Assembly (NCBI GenBank): GCA_001179505.1
Contig: CDMY01000564.1
Span: 1,328 to 41,385 of the forward strand
Origin: Vitrella brassicaformis
Taxonomy: Eukaryota; Sar; Vitrellaceae
Direction: 5' to 3'
Length of the DNA stretch: 40,058 nt
Part shown: in pieces, positions 8,877 to 19,681 of the stretch
How positions within the stretch are numbered: the stretch's first letter is position 1
How the letters are laid out: every line of letters begins with the position of its first letter
Made by a program: the position numbers and the translations under genes
The notes under the pieces: model-generated
Told to the model about the DNA's origin: nothing
Database searches by the model: none
Seen by the model: only the letters and a program-made list of their open reading frames with translations

Positions 8877-11444
8877 CTATGCTACCGTTTGTTGTCGTCT
8901 GCTCTCTTCCTGTCTGCGAGATGCTCCTCTATCTTTGTCTTTCAAGGGGTCATAGACCTCCAACTGCAGACATACGCGGCCACAGAGCATCCACGATGTC
9001 AGTCGCTACTTCGCACCGCATCTTTAGCTGCGTCCCAAGCATATGCCCTCGAAGAATCGACCGGGAATCGGAGGCCCCTTTTCGCCCAAGTCCCATCAGT
9101 CTCAGGTATTTCTTCATCTGTCAAGCAGATGTGAGCCACAGCAAATTAGGAAGCTCTGTGTAGGTACACGTCACCCACGTGGCTGAAAACACTCACCCAA
9201 GTTTGGCAAAGCAGACCCCTCCTGGAGTGGCCTCGCGCCAACAAGCTCTCCAGTGTCGCTGCCATCCACAGCGTCGCGTTCATCCATACCCCTCATATGC
9301 TTCAGCCTGTCGCGAAAAGACGTAAGTTTTTGCATCACCTGCAACATACCATACACGGAGACGTGTACCTCTGTTTTTCCTGGCTGTCCATCGCCAGTTC
9401 CCCTCCTGTCTGCGTACATCTGCTTGGTGCTTCCTGTTTGTGCTTGTCCGCTTCCGCTTGAGATAAGCTTCACGCTTTCGTTCCTTCAACAGAACCCAAG
9501 AAAGGAGTCGCAGAGACTAGTCTCGATGCTACTTCGGTCAACGTACCCATTCGCTCAGTACATCTCCTTTCTCCACGTCCTTCACCGCCCTTGTCCCAGC
9601 AGCTTTCGAGCCCTGCAATCACAACAGAGAGACATTCGCTGCCTCGGACGTCTATCGGACGTTTCTGGTAGCGAATTGGTAGATTCGTACCTCTCCCGCT
9701 TTCTCCACGGTCAGGGACTGTATCTCTCTGCGCAGCCGGGCGTCTTCTTCCGTCATGTTTCTGGACATGCCCGGATGAGGAATATGGTGTACGATGCCCG
9801 GTGAGTGACGTATCATATGCCTCACCGTTTTTTTTCTGTATCGGGCGCCGGTTCGCTGTCTACAAAAACAAAGCCTCGCATCAATCGGTGTATGCTGAGA
9901 TTCGTACTACTCACCTTTACGTTGATCGACGACCGCTTCTCCATTCATGCCTTTGCCGAGCGAAGTAGGCAAACTCTTGATGAGAATAAATCATAGAACG
10001 ACAAAAAAGCGTTGCTTCCTGTCGTTACTCACCCTGCCCGAAGGAATTCCCTTCCGCTTGTCATTGTCAGAGCTTCTTGCTGAACCGAGAATCCAGCGCT
10101 TGATGTCTGCTGCTGCTGCTGCTGAATCATCATCATGCGGTCTTAGCCGCTTTCCACCATCGTCGTCATCATTCGCCTGTACTTGACTGAGTAGGCTGGG
10201 ATCATCCAGCACATCGTGAGCGCTCTTTCTTGCAACCTAAAGGAAGAAGGAGAGAGAAAGACGGAGTGGGAGGGAACGAGTTTCAGACACGTGTCTGACC
10301 ATACACTGATGTCGATGGCTTCCTTGTCCTCGTCAAAAGAAAGGAACGTCGCTTTCCTGAAAAGAAAGGGATTAATGGATGCCTGCAGGAGCCCGAGGAA
10401 CGGGCAGGTCCTCATTACTTGAATTTCAGTGCTTCCTTTTTCTGTCTTTTTGGCTTCGATTCGTCGCTCCCACCGGCATCCTGGGAAGGCACAATCTCAC
10501 ACATGAGACTGCTGTGTGAGATTGTGCTCTCTTCCCTACCTGTGCTGGTGCTCGGCGGAGAACAATATCCTCAAAAGGATTCCACAACACCTGAAGCCGA
10601 AAACGACGGCACAGGAGGTGTCGCGTCATTTCTTGCCCTCACACGCACCTCTGTGCTTTTAATGAACGGCGGATCTCGTGGTCGGTCGTTGGAGTCTGTC
10701 TCAGCCTGGTAAGGTGTAGGGAGAATTCTTTTCGGTACAGTATCATGTGCACAATATTCACCTCGCTCAGTTTCACAAGGTTGTAGGCTGTTGACCCTGT
10801 CAGCTGACGGAGAGCAACACGAATGAACAGGTGGTCCTTCAGTCCGTTCTCCTACCTTGCCAAAAAGGGTATGTTGGCCAGTGAGCCAGTCGCACCGACC
10901 TGTAAGAACCAGCGAGGTTATAAGAACCAGCGAGGTTAGTGTGCCCTGGTTCGTCACAGCGCTGTGGGCACCGAGGGTAATGAAGAACTGGCTTCCGTTG
11001 GTATTGCTGCCTGAATCCAAGGCCGACACGCTCACAAAATGCCTCCAGTCCGTCTCCTTCACCTCGTACCTCTGCCAGCGTTGGCAACGCCAAGCAGCCC
11101 CCGATAGCGAAACTTGAGCCGAGAATGAATCTCATCAGGGAAAGGGCACCCATATATCGACTCTCCACCTGCATGGTAGGTACACGATGTCATCTGGCCT
11201 TGCTTGCACCTCCTTCTCACTCACCTTCTCCCGTCCCCGTCGGGTCGCCTCCCTGGACGCAGAAGTCCTTGATGATCCTGTGAAAGACGGTGTTGTCGTA
11301 GTAACCCTCTAGGCACAGCTGGACAAAGTTCCGGCATGCTTTCGGGCATTCCTTGGACCAAAGCTCAACATCGAGATCGCCGTGGCTAGTGTGGAGGACA
11401 ACTTTTCCCTTTGTGGGAGGCTCCGACGTGTATATCTCGGACAT
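8877..11444 (-). CDS. CWC27: CWC27-type spliceosomal cyclophilin
   Basis: A cyclophilin-fold protein of the spliceosome (Bact complex in other eukaryotes). Exons worked out: 11444-11225, 11168-11070, 11010-10972, 10899-10856, 10803-10762, 10705-10649, 10590-10540, 10480-10419, 10356-10305, 10236-10033, 9975-9915, 9859-9826, 9760-9691, 9612-9547, one ending at 9369 whose start is unresolved (about 9395-9480), 9338-9197, 9117-9017 and 8963-8877. Apart from that exon all phases agree. Diagnostic segments are MSEIYTSEPPTKGKV at the start, VELWSKECPKACRNF, FHRIIKDFCVQGGDPTGTGE, NGSQFFITLG, HTLFGKL, VLWNPFEDIV after the cyclophilin domain, KSAHDVLDDPSLL, and near the end EEIPETDGTW and LEVYDPLKD. 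The human protein has the same order of conserved blocks. An in-frame Met five codons upstream (11459) is an alternative start; 11444 fits the family. As in metazoan CWC27, catalytic-pocket residues differ from active cyclophilins, so it may not be an isomerase. Confidence 0.93.
10481..10539 (-). repeat. Intron made of a near-perfect hairpin
   Basis: Intron 7 of CWC27 is 59 nt. Apart from the splice-site bases, it is one inverted repeat: GGGAAG (10483-10488) plus a 15-base arm (10489-10503), a 9-base loop, the complementary 15-base arm (10513-10527), three unpaired bases, and CTTCCC (10531-10536). The intron ends lie directly at the base of the stem. Flanking exon sequence is conserved CWC27, so the splice boundaries are secure. 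Confidence 0.9.
10895..10971 (-). repeat. 18-nt tandem duplication inside a CWC27 intron
   Basis: Near the acceptor of CWC27 intron 3 the unit AACCTCGCTGGTTCTTA occurs twice in a row (about 10901-10937), so the region before the splice acceptor is duplicated. Only the downstream unit ends in AG. Confidence 0.75.
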
Positions 11445-12731
11445 TGGGGAACCCTCCAAGCGTTACAGGCGCCCCCCAAGGGCGAAGGACACTAAACTGT
11501 AAGACTCTTTCTGCGTACCCCGCGCGTGATTTCATTATTGAGTCAGGCCAAGACTGGCTTCATCGCCTCATCCAGCCTCTGTCCACCTTTCCATGCTACT
11601 TTTCACTACCTCGACCCAAGCGTCGTGTGCTGTTTGCTTTTCGGACCGGTACATATCCCTGTGCAGTTACTGATGGGCGTATCGATGGCCCTACGACTGC
11701 TACGCTCTTGCCCGTATTGCACCGTTTTTCATTTCTTGCCTCACATGTGGGTGCCACCTGTTGAGGATGAGCTGCGCATTCTTTTCTACTATCCCCTCTA
11801 CAGCTCTGCACGAGGGGAAGTATTCCGTGTTGTTCGCATGTATGGCCTTGCGGCGCCTGATGGCAAGGTTTACTTTCGATGGGATCTCAATTATTGTGAT
11901 CCTCTTGTGTTTGCCTTTTCTTTGCTCACCTCTCGATCACTGCATGTGCATGAAGCGGTCGCCACGTTTCTGCTTTCTGCGAAAGCCTCGCGACAGCGGT
12001 GGGTTGCGTTGCATCCGGTGCTTCCTTCTCCGGACTCGTGATTTTCTATGGACTCACACAGACCCTTTCTTGCGTACCCCTTCGGGGGGCCGGGGGCAAG
12101 GTCCCCGTGAGGTTAACGAACGAACGAACGTACCCCTTCGAGGGATCGCGGAGAAAGGTCCCCGTGAGGTTAACGAACATTGGCGGACCGCCCCTACCCT
12201 CACTCAAAGGTCGGCTGGATGGACGATACATAGGTGTAATGACCCACTACACACCCCATCTCGTGGCCAGCCTGGCCAGGATCACGGCCGTCTCCCAAGA
12301 GAAGGAACACAGGAAGGTTGTCTGCAGTGATGCAGTGATTCACTGAATGAATGACAATGATCCATCATTGATTGACTCATTGATTGACTGACAAGCACAC
12401 ACTCGTGTGACTCGACTGGCGCCGCGTCACTGCAGAATGGCAAGGTGATTTGTTCGTTTCTTCCAGCCGGCCGATCAAATCCTATAGCAAACTGACTATC
12501 GTGACACTCATGTGAGATCATAAAACAGCAGGAGTGCGACCGTACGAGCGCACGGAGCGAGAAGTCCGTTTCACTCCGAGAGAAAGTTCTAATGAGAGCG
12601 AATTGGACTCGCACTGATCCACTCATATGAAAAGGTCGGGTTTTTTTAAACACAATAGTTGGAGTATCAGCAGATAGCGAATAGGAATGTAATGAAGCCG
12701 GAAGAAGCATACGGAGGACGCCAAACATTCA
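11445..12731. other. Spacer upstream of CWC27
   Basis: No gene could be supported. The longest plus ORF (11526-12041, 171 codons) has no recognisable domain and no splice pattern. The left end must hold the CWC27 promoter. A two-copy tandem repeat lies at 12073-12178, and 12340-12395 is rich in short TGATTGACT-type direct and inverted repeats. Confidence 0.4.
12073..12178. repeat. Two-copy tandem repeat of about 56 bp
   Basis: Each unit begins CGTACCCCTTCG and ends GGTCCCCGTGAGGTTAACGA; the starts are at 12073 and 12129. The middle of the unit differs between copies. The junction also carries a short AACG run. Confidence 0.8.
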
Positions 12732-13403
12732 ACACCATTCGTGCTCATGCTTGTGCTGATCTATGCACTTGTCCACTGTGTGTGTGCGTTAGCTACCCGA
12801 TGATCATTTTCTGGATGCCTTTGTGCTTTCTTCGTGATTTTCTTTTCTTGAGTACACGCCGTGATGGTTCGTCTTGAGAGGGGGTGTCAGGATTGCCACC
12901 ATGGCGAGACGAAGCACTGCGAGCTTGTGAGCTAGGGTAGGTTGCTGTGTAACGGAGAGAGAGAGGTGGAGAGAGGAAAAGAGAAGGAAAGCATTCTGAG
13001 GAGACACGATCTTATCAGCCATCACCGAAGTGAGATCTGTGTTGACCACCCTTCATGATGCCATACATGGACAGAAACAACTTTGACTGACTGGCCAGTC
13101 CATCGGTCTTACTAAAGTGAAAGCACTCTTACTCTGGGACTTACCGCCCAGCAGATCCTCTCTTCAGCTAACTACAGGAAAGGTCCTCACCGGCCTTTTC
13201 GCACAGTTTTCATGTGACAGACCATGGGACTGCCGGCCGCCTAGGGTGCTCCCTGAAACCGGCCTCCGATTAACGCCGCCGTCTGCCCTAACTCATAAAA
13301 CCAAGAAGCATGATTTACTCCCTCTTCCTCCTCCTTGGCCTCGAGCTCTGCTCATGCTTTACCCCTCTTGTATTTCAGTCCCCCTTGGTGCCAAGATCTA
13401 TCC
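12732..13403. repeat. 672-bp direct repeat, copy 1 (stops at the gap)
   Basis: This stretch matches 13820-14491 at a constant offset of 1088 bp, with the same ORFs at the same offset and no difference noticed by eye. It contains the region upstream of chlI and the first about 94 bases of the chlI coding sequence (start codon equivalent at 13310). It ends exactly where the N run begins, so the rest of this copy, if it exists, is in the gap. Confidence 0.9.
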
Positions 13404-13703
13404 NNNNNNNNNNNNNNNNNNNNNNNNNNNNNNNNNNNNNNNNNNNNNNNNNNNNNNNNNNNNNNNNNNNNNNNNNNNNNNNNNNNNNNNNNNNNNNNNN
13501 NNNNNNNNNNNNNNNNNNNNNNNNNNNNNNNNNNNNNNNNNNNNNNNNNNNNNNNNNNNNNNNNNNNNNNNNNNNNNNNNNNNNNNNNNNNNNNNNNNNN
13601 NNNNNNNNNNNNNNNNNNNNNNNNNNNNNNNNNNNNNNNNNNNNNNNNNNNNNNNNNNNNNNNNNNNNNNNNNNNNNNNNNNNNNNNNNNNNNNNNNNNN
13701 NNN
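13404..13703. other. Assembly gap of 300 N
   Basis: A run of exactly 300 N. The round length suggests a placeholder or estimated gap. Open frames crossing it are artefacts. Confidence 1.
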
Positions 13704-13819
13704 GAGGGATGAATGAGTCTGCATCTGTGTACCTACTTGGTGTGTTGTGGTCACTTGAGAAGGAAGGGCATCGTGGATGTGTTGTGATATGCTGTAACTG
13801 TTCCACCTGTGCACACGCC

Positions 13820-14491
13820 ACACCATTCGTGCTCATGCTTGTGCTGATCTATGCACTTGTCCACTGTGTGTGTGCGTTAGCTACCCGATGATCATTTTCT
13901 GGATGCCTTTGTGCTTTCTTCGTGATTTTCTTTTCTTGAGTACACGCCGTGATGGTTCGTCTTGAGAGGGGGTGTCAGGATTGCCACCATGGCGAGACGA
14001 AGCACTGCGAGCTTGTGAGCTAGGGTAGGTTGCTGTGTAACGGAGAGAGAGAGGTGGAGAGAGGAAAAGAGAAGGAAAGCATTCTGAGGAGACACGATCT
14101 TATCAGCCATCACCGAAGTGAGATCTGTGTTGACCACCCTTCATGATGCCATACATGGACAGAAACAACTTTGACTGACTGGCCAGTCCATCGGTCTTAC
14201 TAAAGTGAAAGCACTCTTACTCTGGGACTTACCGCCCAGCAGATCCTCTCTTCAGCTAACTACAGGAAAGGTCCTCACCGGCCTTTTCGCACAGTTTTCA
14301 TGTGACAGACCATGGGACTGCCGGCCGCCTAGGGTGCTCCCTGAAACCGGCCTCCGATTAACGCCGCCGTCTGCCCTAACTCATAAAACCAAGAAGCATG
14401 ATTTACTCCCTCTTCCTCCTCCTTGGCCTCGAGCTCTGCTCATGCTTTACCCCTCTTGTATTTCAGTCCCCCTTGGTGCCAAGATCTATCC
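13820..14491. repeat. 672-bp direct repeat, copy 2 (continues into chlI)
   Basis: Second member of the pair with 12732-13403. Here the sequence continues beyond the repeat into the complete chlI gene. The segment 13704-13819 between the gap and this copy is unique within the window. The repeat also holds a minus ORF of 81 codons (14137-13892, twin at 13049-12804) with no recognisable motif. Confidence 0.9.
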
Positions 14492-16195
14492 CGCCTCTCC
14501 GGCTGCTGCGGCATGCCTCTCGGTTCCTCCACGCCACCGCTGTGGCTGAGTCACCCCCCCCGACTAATGTTGTTGCGGAGGAGAAGGCACAGCGACCTGT
14601 GTATCCATTTGTGGCGATTGTCGGGCAGGAGGAGATGAAGCTGGCGCTCATTCTGAACGTGATAGATCCCAAGCTGGGAGGTCTGATGTGCATGGGCGAC
14701 AGGGGGACGGGCAAGACCACCACCATTCGAGCCATCGCTGACCTCCTGCCGCAGATAGACGTCGTTGCGACTGACCCTTTCAACAGGTAAGTGTGCACTT
14801 GACTGCGAGTTCATGCTGTATTCCTCTTCTTCGTGTGCCTGCAGTTCTCCCAGCGATCCTGATTTGATGGGCCCTGAGGTACGGGATCGTGTTGAGCATG
14901 AAGAAAGCCTCAAGGTGACCAAAGTGAAGGTCCCCATGGTGGATCTACCTCTCGGCGCAACAGAAGATCGGGTGTGCGGGACCATTGACATCGAAAAGGC
15001 ACTCACCGAGGGTGTGAAAGCATTCGAACCAGGTCGAAACAGGCAGGGGGTCGTGTATCTGATTTTGTTGTGCGTCGTGCCTTCGGTCTAGGTCTTTTGG
15101 CCAAGGCGAACAGGGGCCTTTTGTATGTAGATGAGGTCAATCTGCTGGACGACCATCTTGTGGACGTACTGCTCGATAGCGCAGCGTCAGGATGGAACAC
15201 AGTGGAGGTGAGAATGACACAGTGAAAAGGCTGCGCATGCTCAAGTCTTCACACGAGGCGTGTGAGGTGCTTGTTGACGTCCTTGGTGCTCCAGCGGGAA
15301 GGTATCTCCGTCCGCCATCCAGCCCGTTTCGTGTTGATCGGGTCAGGGAACCCCGAAGAGGGCGAGCTGCGACCTCAGGTATCACGGAAGGGACAAATGT
15401 AATGACGGGAGCCCACCTTGTTGGCTGGTGCACTTCAGTTGCTTGACCGCTTCGGCATGATGGCCGAGATCCACACGGAGCGGGATCCTGAGAGGAGGGT
15501 GCAGATCGTCGAATTCAGAACAGGTGCAAGCTTAGTCGACACACAAGTGCGAAAAAATGCATCACGCCTTCGTGTAAGCTTTCGACACGAGCCCGAAGGA
15601 GTTCGTTAAGCAGCACAGCGCCGAGTCCAATAACTTGCGGGAAAGGATAATCAGGTAAGAGACGGAGGAGCGTGTAGAACGCTCGCATCCGGCTTTCATT
15701 CGCCTGCACGTTTACTGCTCACCCTGCGCCTTGTCCATTCAGGGCTCAGGCGCTGCTTCCCACGGTGAAGATGGACCACGACATGCGCGTCAGAGTGTCG
15801 CAGGTTTGCAGCACGCTTAATGTGGATGGACTCAGAGGGGATATCGTCACCAACAGGGCAGCGAGGGCATATGCGGCTTACCAGGTGGAATACACCGGTG
15901 GAATGAACACGGGTTAGAAAAGAAGATGGCCACTTGTGTCATCTAACCCATCAGGGTCGTGACGAGGTGACAGTGGACGACATCGGCAGAGTCATCACCC
16001 TTGCCCTCAAACACCGACTCCGGAAGGATCCCCTGCAACAGGTGCGACCAGCGAGCGAAGCTATCGACTCGGCAGATCTGCCTGACTGCACCTGTCGTGT
16101 GATTTTATTTTTGCCAGGTTGAGTCTGGCGACAAGGTCATGAAAGTTTTCAGGGAAGTCTTCGAACTGGAAGAACAGGACGAAGACGAAGATTAG
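14398..16195 (+). CDS. chlI: Magnesium chelatase subunit I (AAA+ ATPase), plastid-targeted
   Basis: ChlI is the AAA+ ATPase subunit that, with ChlD and ChlH, inserts magnesium into protoporphyrin IX for chlorophyll. Nine exons join in frame to about 414 residues: 14398-14786, 14845-15032, 15092-15207, 15295-15378, 15439-15523, 15579-15654, 15743-15884, 15955-16041 and 16118-16195. Walker A is GDRGTGKTT (about residue 102) and Walker B is [31 protein letters not shown] and [17 protein letters not shown] are family-typical. The N-terminus starts with a hydrophobic run ([17 protein letters not shown]) and then a basic, Ser/Arg-rich stretch before the mature enzyme begins near residue 60. This is the two-part leader used with complex plastids. 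A CAG inside the leader (14464-14466) could act as a splice acceptor, so the start is slightly uncertain. The 5' end lies in a 672-bp duplicated segment. Confidence 0.96.
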
Positions 16196-16399
16196 AGTTA
16201 CTCTGCTGCGATGAACATTAGTCAAATGATTTTTCGTCTTGTGAGCACGTTCTTTTTCCTTACGAACTCACCATGACAAAAAACCTTTCGTCCCATGGAG
16301 TATCCACTGATGGACGGTTTTGAGCCCATGAAACAACTTCATGAGGGGATTTACGGGACAATGGCCGTGGGGGTCACTGAGAATCTGTTTCAGAAAGCT

Positions 16400-16440
16400 A
16401 TCCTTCATACCTTCACTGCATAAAGAGAGGTATGAAGGAT
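16400..16440. repeat. 13-bp perfect hairpin
   Basis: ATCCTTCATACCT (16400-16412) pairs perfectly with AGGTATGAAGGAT (16428-16440) across a 15-base loop. It lies about 205 bp beyond the chlI stop, so it may be in the 3' untranslated region. Confidence 0.85.
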
Positions 16441-16495
16441 CAAAACCCCTTCACAGTAAATCCAAGGCAGACTTGTTAACAATGACTGTCGAGGC

Positions 16496-16550
16496 GTCCG
16501 ACGAACAAATCAGACGCGTTATAAATTGGGGTCCGACGAACAAATCGGAC
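16496..16550. repeat. Two copies of a GTCCGACGAACAAATC motif
   Basis: The 16-base motif starts at 16496 and again at 16531. In the second copy it can fold on itself (GTCCGA with TCGGAC). Function unknown. Confidence 0.75.
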
Positions 16551-16596
16551 ATGTATGGTAAGTACTTATGCTCGGTTCCCGGAAGGTCGCTATGTA

Positions 16597-19207
16597 TCAC
16601 TCATCGACCTCCGTGTCCTTGCCTTCATCTCGGTCTTCGACACTTCCACCAATCGTCCCTTCTTCACACCGAACCCTGGAGCGGTGAGACGTGAGATGCG
16701 CTTGCTTCGTTTGTTCTCGTGTACCTTCAGGGGGGTGAGGAAACTTCGACATACCATCTGTGCCATAGATTCGCACTTCAAACATGCGTGCCTGCTCTAT
16801 CCCGTAGTAGATGCGGACCGCCTTGACGCCCTTGCCCGAAACATCCGTCTTCTGCACCTCGGCGGCGACGTTGTGTGACCGCTTGCGCATGTAGTTATCC
16901 TGTATCTTGGCGACGGTGCGCCACATGTTGGCGCTGTCGCCTGCGAGCCGCACCTGCACCTGCACACACACACACATACACATGCACCCAGTGAGGATTT
17001 GCGCGACTCCAGGACTGGCATGCCATCAGCCGCACCTGGATGTCGTAGTCCTTGACTGTCTCAGGCTGCGGGCGACCCCACACCATGCGATTCATGTCAC
17101 TCAGCTTCTGGGACAGCATGAGGGTGCGGTGCATGCCCGTGTCAAACACCAGCTCCACCTGACCCCCACAAACTCAAGATGTGTCTGTGGGGAGGGAGCA
17201 CACATGGACTGACTGGCTTGCTTACTTGAGAGAGGTCTTTGACTGGCGTGCTCCACTCCAGGACAATCCACGACAGGCAATCAATCGTGGCTCACCCATC
17301 GATTGATGCCGTTTTTTTGCTGGCTTGCGTGAACACCGCCATCACCCTTTTGATCGCTGACCTGTCGAAATCTGAACCGTCGACCGACACCAGTGAATTA
17401 AAGGTAGTGACGTGCGACTGGTTCAGATACCTGCGCAGCGCTTCCGTTGTATTTGCCCTCAATCCACTCGGTCGATGCCACGACCTCGATTGCCTTCGCT
17501 GCATAATCTCGCGGATCTTCATTGTATACACCAATAATATACTGGTCGTCACGAAGAAGCTGCTGCTGGATACTCCACACCGCAACGCACACGAGAATTC
17601 TCGGAATTTCGCCCTTTCTATACTCTCCGTCTTTACCGGGGTCCTTCGTGACATCTGCGGCGCATAGAACAACCCCCAGGATGTGTGATTGCATTCCATT
17701 CACACTCACTCATGCGATGCGGAGAGTGGCCCACCTTTGGGGTCGATGTCATTGAGCGCACAATACGCGGCGGCTGTGCCCACCGCCTAACCCATCGCCG
17801 CGCAGGTCTTCATGACCCGCTGCCTGCCGAACACCAAATGGGAAAGCGATGCGAGACGCCCGGCCAACATCAGGTTAGTCGCGTTTAGGGCCACAAGCGA
17901 TCGGAGAGGCGTGCTACACATGACCAAGGCCTACCAGCCACCATGCGATACGCGATCCCAGTAGAGTGTGGGAGCAGGAACGTCCTCAGCTTTAGCCAGG
18001 GGATCTGGTAAGATGTCGTTTTGTGTCATTATGTACAAACCCCGGAAACGGCGACCTGAACGAGCACATGAACAACTTAATCAAGGTGGCACAGCCTCTA
18101 GCGCTTACATTCTCTTTTGCATGGCCACCACTCTAACCAGTCAAGAGCGAGATTTTCTGCCTCAGGAAAGTTGCCGCTGTTCTTGATGTAGTCCCAAGTC
18201 CCAAGGACACTCTCCATAAGCCGGTCTCGGACCTCCTCGTTATCTCCGATCATGTTGTACGGCCGTAGTCCAAATTGTTCGACTCCAGCTTGCGAAATTC
18301 TCAGTCAGAGTCGTCGTACTTGGTGGCCCACGATGGCGGCGTAAACTTCATAGGCCGTCCGTAGTTTTTGGATGTAAAGGCCAGTGAGCTGCCCATCGTC
18401 TCGTTATCATTGCGGAGGTCCGCAAGTGACTCATTGAAGGTGGCCTTGCCCTCTCGCCCGATGATGTAGGGGATGTATGCCTGACTCAACCGTACGATGT
18501 ACATATTGAAGAAGTGCTTGGCTCAGCTGTCGCTTCTGCTTACATCAGCACCAAGCCGCCTGTCTCCTGTCGCATCGATGAAGATCTTGCCCTGGACGAC
18601 ATACTGCGTTTGTGTTTGTGTCTCTTGGTTCTCTCCAATCACTTCTGTAACTGTCCAATCATCGCCTTCAGCCGACTGGACCTTCGTGGCCGCCACGACC
18701 CAAGTGTTGAGCTGCATGACATCCATAGATGACAAGAACAGAGGCAGTCTTTCAATCTCATGTATCAGTACCAGCAGGGTGCAGTTCTCTTGTTGGCGGA
18801 AGATGTCGTATAAGGTGAGATCGTGAATAGAAACGGACCTCTGGGGGTTCCTAAAAGAGTTCTCAAGGGTGTATTCCTCGATGATGCCGCCTTCACGAGC
18901 TTCAGTCTCCAACTCAACGCCCCGATGTCCTTCACGATCAGCGCCAACAGGATGTAGTTTCGACTCAGACGACATGTTGCCGCCAAGAACTCCCCTAAGC
19001 GAGAGAACACAGAAGCGTCGGCGGTGTGTTCGTTCTCCTACTCGTACCGTCCCTGAATGAGCACGGTCTTAGCTCCACTTCGCGCAGCTGCAAGTGCTGC
19101 TGAAATGCCTGCCGACCCGGGGCGACAACGACGTCAGCCTCGAGATAACGCGTGAGAAGACCCGCACCGACAGAATCACCTGAAGTAAATGACGAATGAG
19201 CAGGCAA
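16597..19207 (-). pseudogene. FAD-dependent oxidoreductase (FAD_oxidored type) pseudogene
   Basis: Minus-strand exons match the flavoprotein family common in bacterial polysaccharide-use operons. Blocks in order: ADVVV (Rossmann strand, about 19130), SAGISAALAAARSGAKTVLI, LGGNMSSESKLHPVGADREG, GGIIEEYTLENSFRNPQRS, LNTWVVAATKV, KIFIDATGDRRLGAD, IIGREGKATFNESLADL, GRPMKFTPPSWATKY, VLGTWDYIKNSGNFPEAENL, GLYIMTQNDILPD, LMLAGRL, RVMKTCAAMG, QQQLLRDDQYI, and a C-terminal jelly-roll-like part (VELVFDTGMHRTLMLSQ, RPQPETVKDYDIQVRLAGDS). Introns of about 50-80 nt are kept. Two breaks show: the glycine-rich FAD loop is frameshifted and reads A-P-G where G-G-G is expected, and a TAG (17787-17789) replaces the Gln normally following the conserved Met-Gly. 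The first exon is not identified. Sequencing error cannot be excluded for either break, but two independent ones argue for a pseudogene. Confidence 0.82.
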
Positions 19208-19681
19208 GGCACCAGCCTGTCATTCTTGACCCCCCATCCTGTGGCCACGGACCCTCGGTGCTTCGGGGTGTCTCGCCCGGTGCCAACGCTTCACACACAC
19301 GCGCATACTTCGGATAAAAATTCTAAAACTCCAACACACACATACCGCTGCTGAGAATAGTGGCATCAGGACGCATGAATAGGTCCTGGCCAGCATCCCA
19401 TTGCTGAAAGAAACGGTATGTGTTAAGCAGACAAGAATCCCATCACGCCCACCTCTATCTCGATCTGTTTGCCCTCTCTGTCGACGACAGGAGTGTCAGC
19501 GTCAAGTGCATGGACGGGTGCGTCCTGCTTTGCAAGCAGAAGTGGGGTCTCAGCGTCACCATTCACGTCAATCACGGAGAAAGCCCAAACCAACCCTACA
19601 ATAGCCGGATTCGAACTACCGAAATACCGGGAAGTTCGAACGGCTTTTCGGACAGCCGTTAGGTCATCCTCACACTATCGG
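19208..19681. other. Intergenic region between divergent genes
   Basis: Lies between the 5' ends of the oxidoreductase pseudogene (minus) and GT43 (plus), so it should hold both promoters. An in-frame upstream extension of GT43 begins at 19469 but its composition is not convincing. On the minus strand 19604-19680 contains a GTTCGAATCC-like B box with a small variable-arm-like hairpin; no full tRNA folds from it. Confidence 0.4.

Larger units (their letters stand above)
16196..16596. other. Spacer between convergent chlI and the oxidoreductase pseudogene
   Basis: Probably the 3' untranslated zones of both genes. It holds a 13-bp hairpin (16400-16440) and a two-copy motif (16496-16550), listed separately. 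No coding region seen. Confidence 0.5.

Noticed and set aside
11526-12041. 171-codon plus-strand ORF upstream of CWC27
   Set aside because: No recognisable domain, no splice pattern, composition unlike the confirmed exons; it lies in the promoter side of CWC27.
13117-13891. Long open frames running across the N gap
   Set aside because: They exist only because N codons are read as open; no real coding content is shown.
12804-14137. Two identical 81-codon minus ORFs upstream of chlI
   Set aside because: They are copies of each other inside the 672-bp repeat and have no recognisable motif; identity reflects the duplication, not selection.
19604-19680. tRNA-like element on the minus strand
   Set aside because: A GTTCGAATCC box and a variable-arm-like hairpin are present, but the T stem does not pair and the anticodon loop has the wrong size, so a functional tRNA is not supported.
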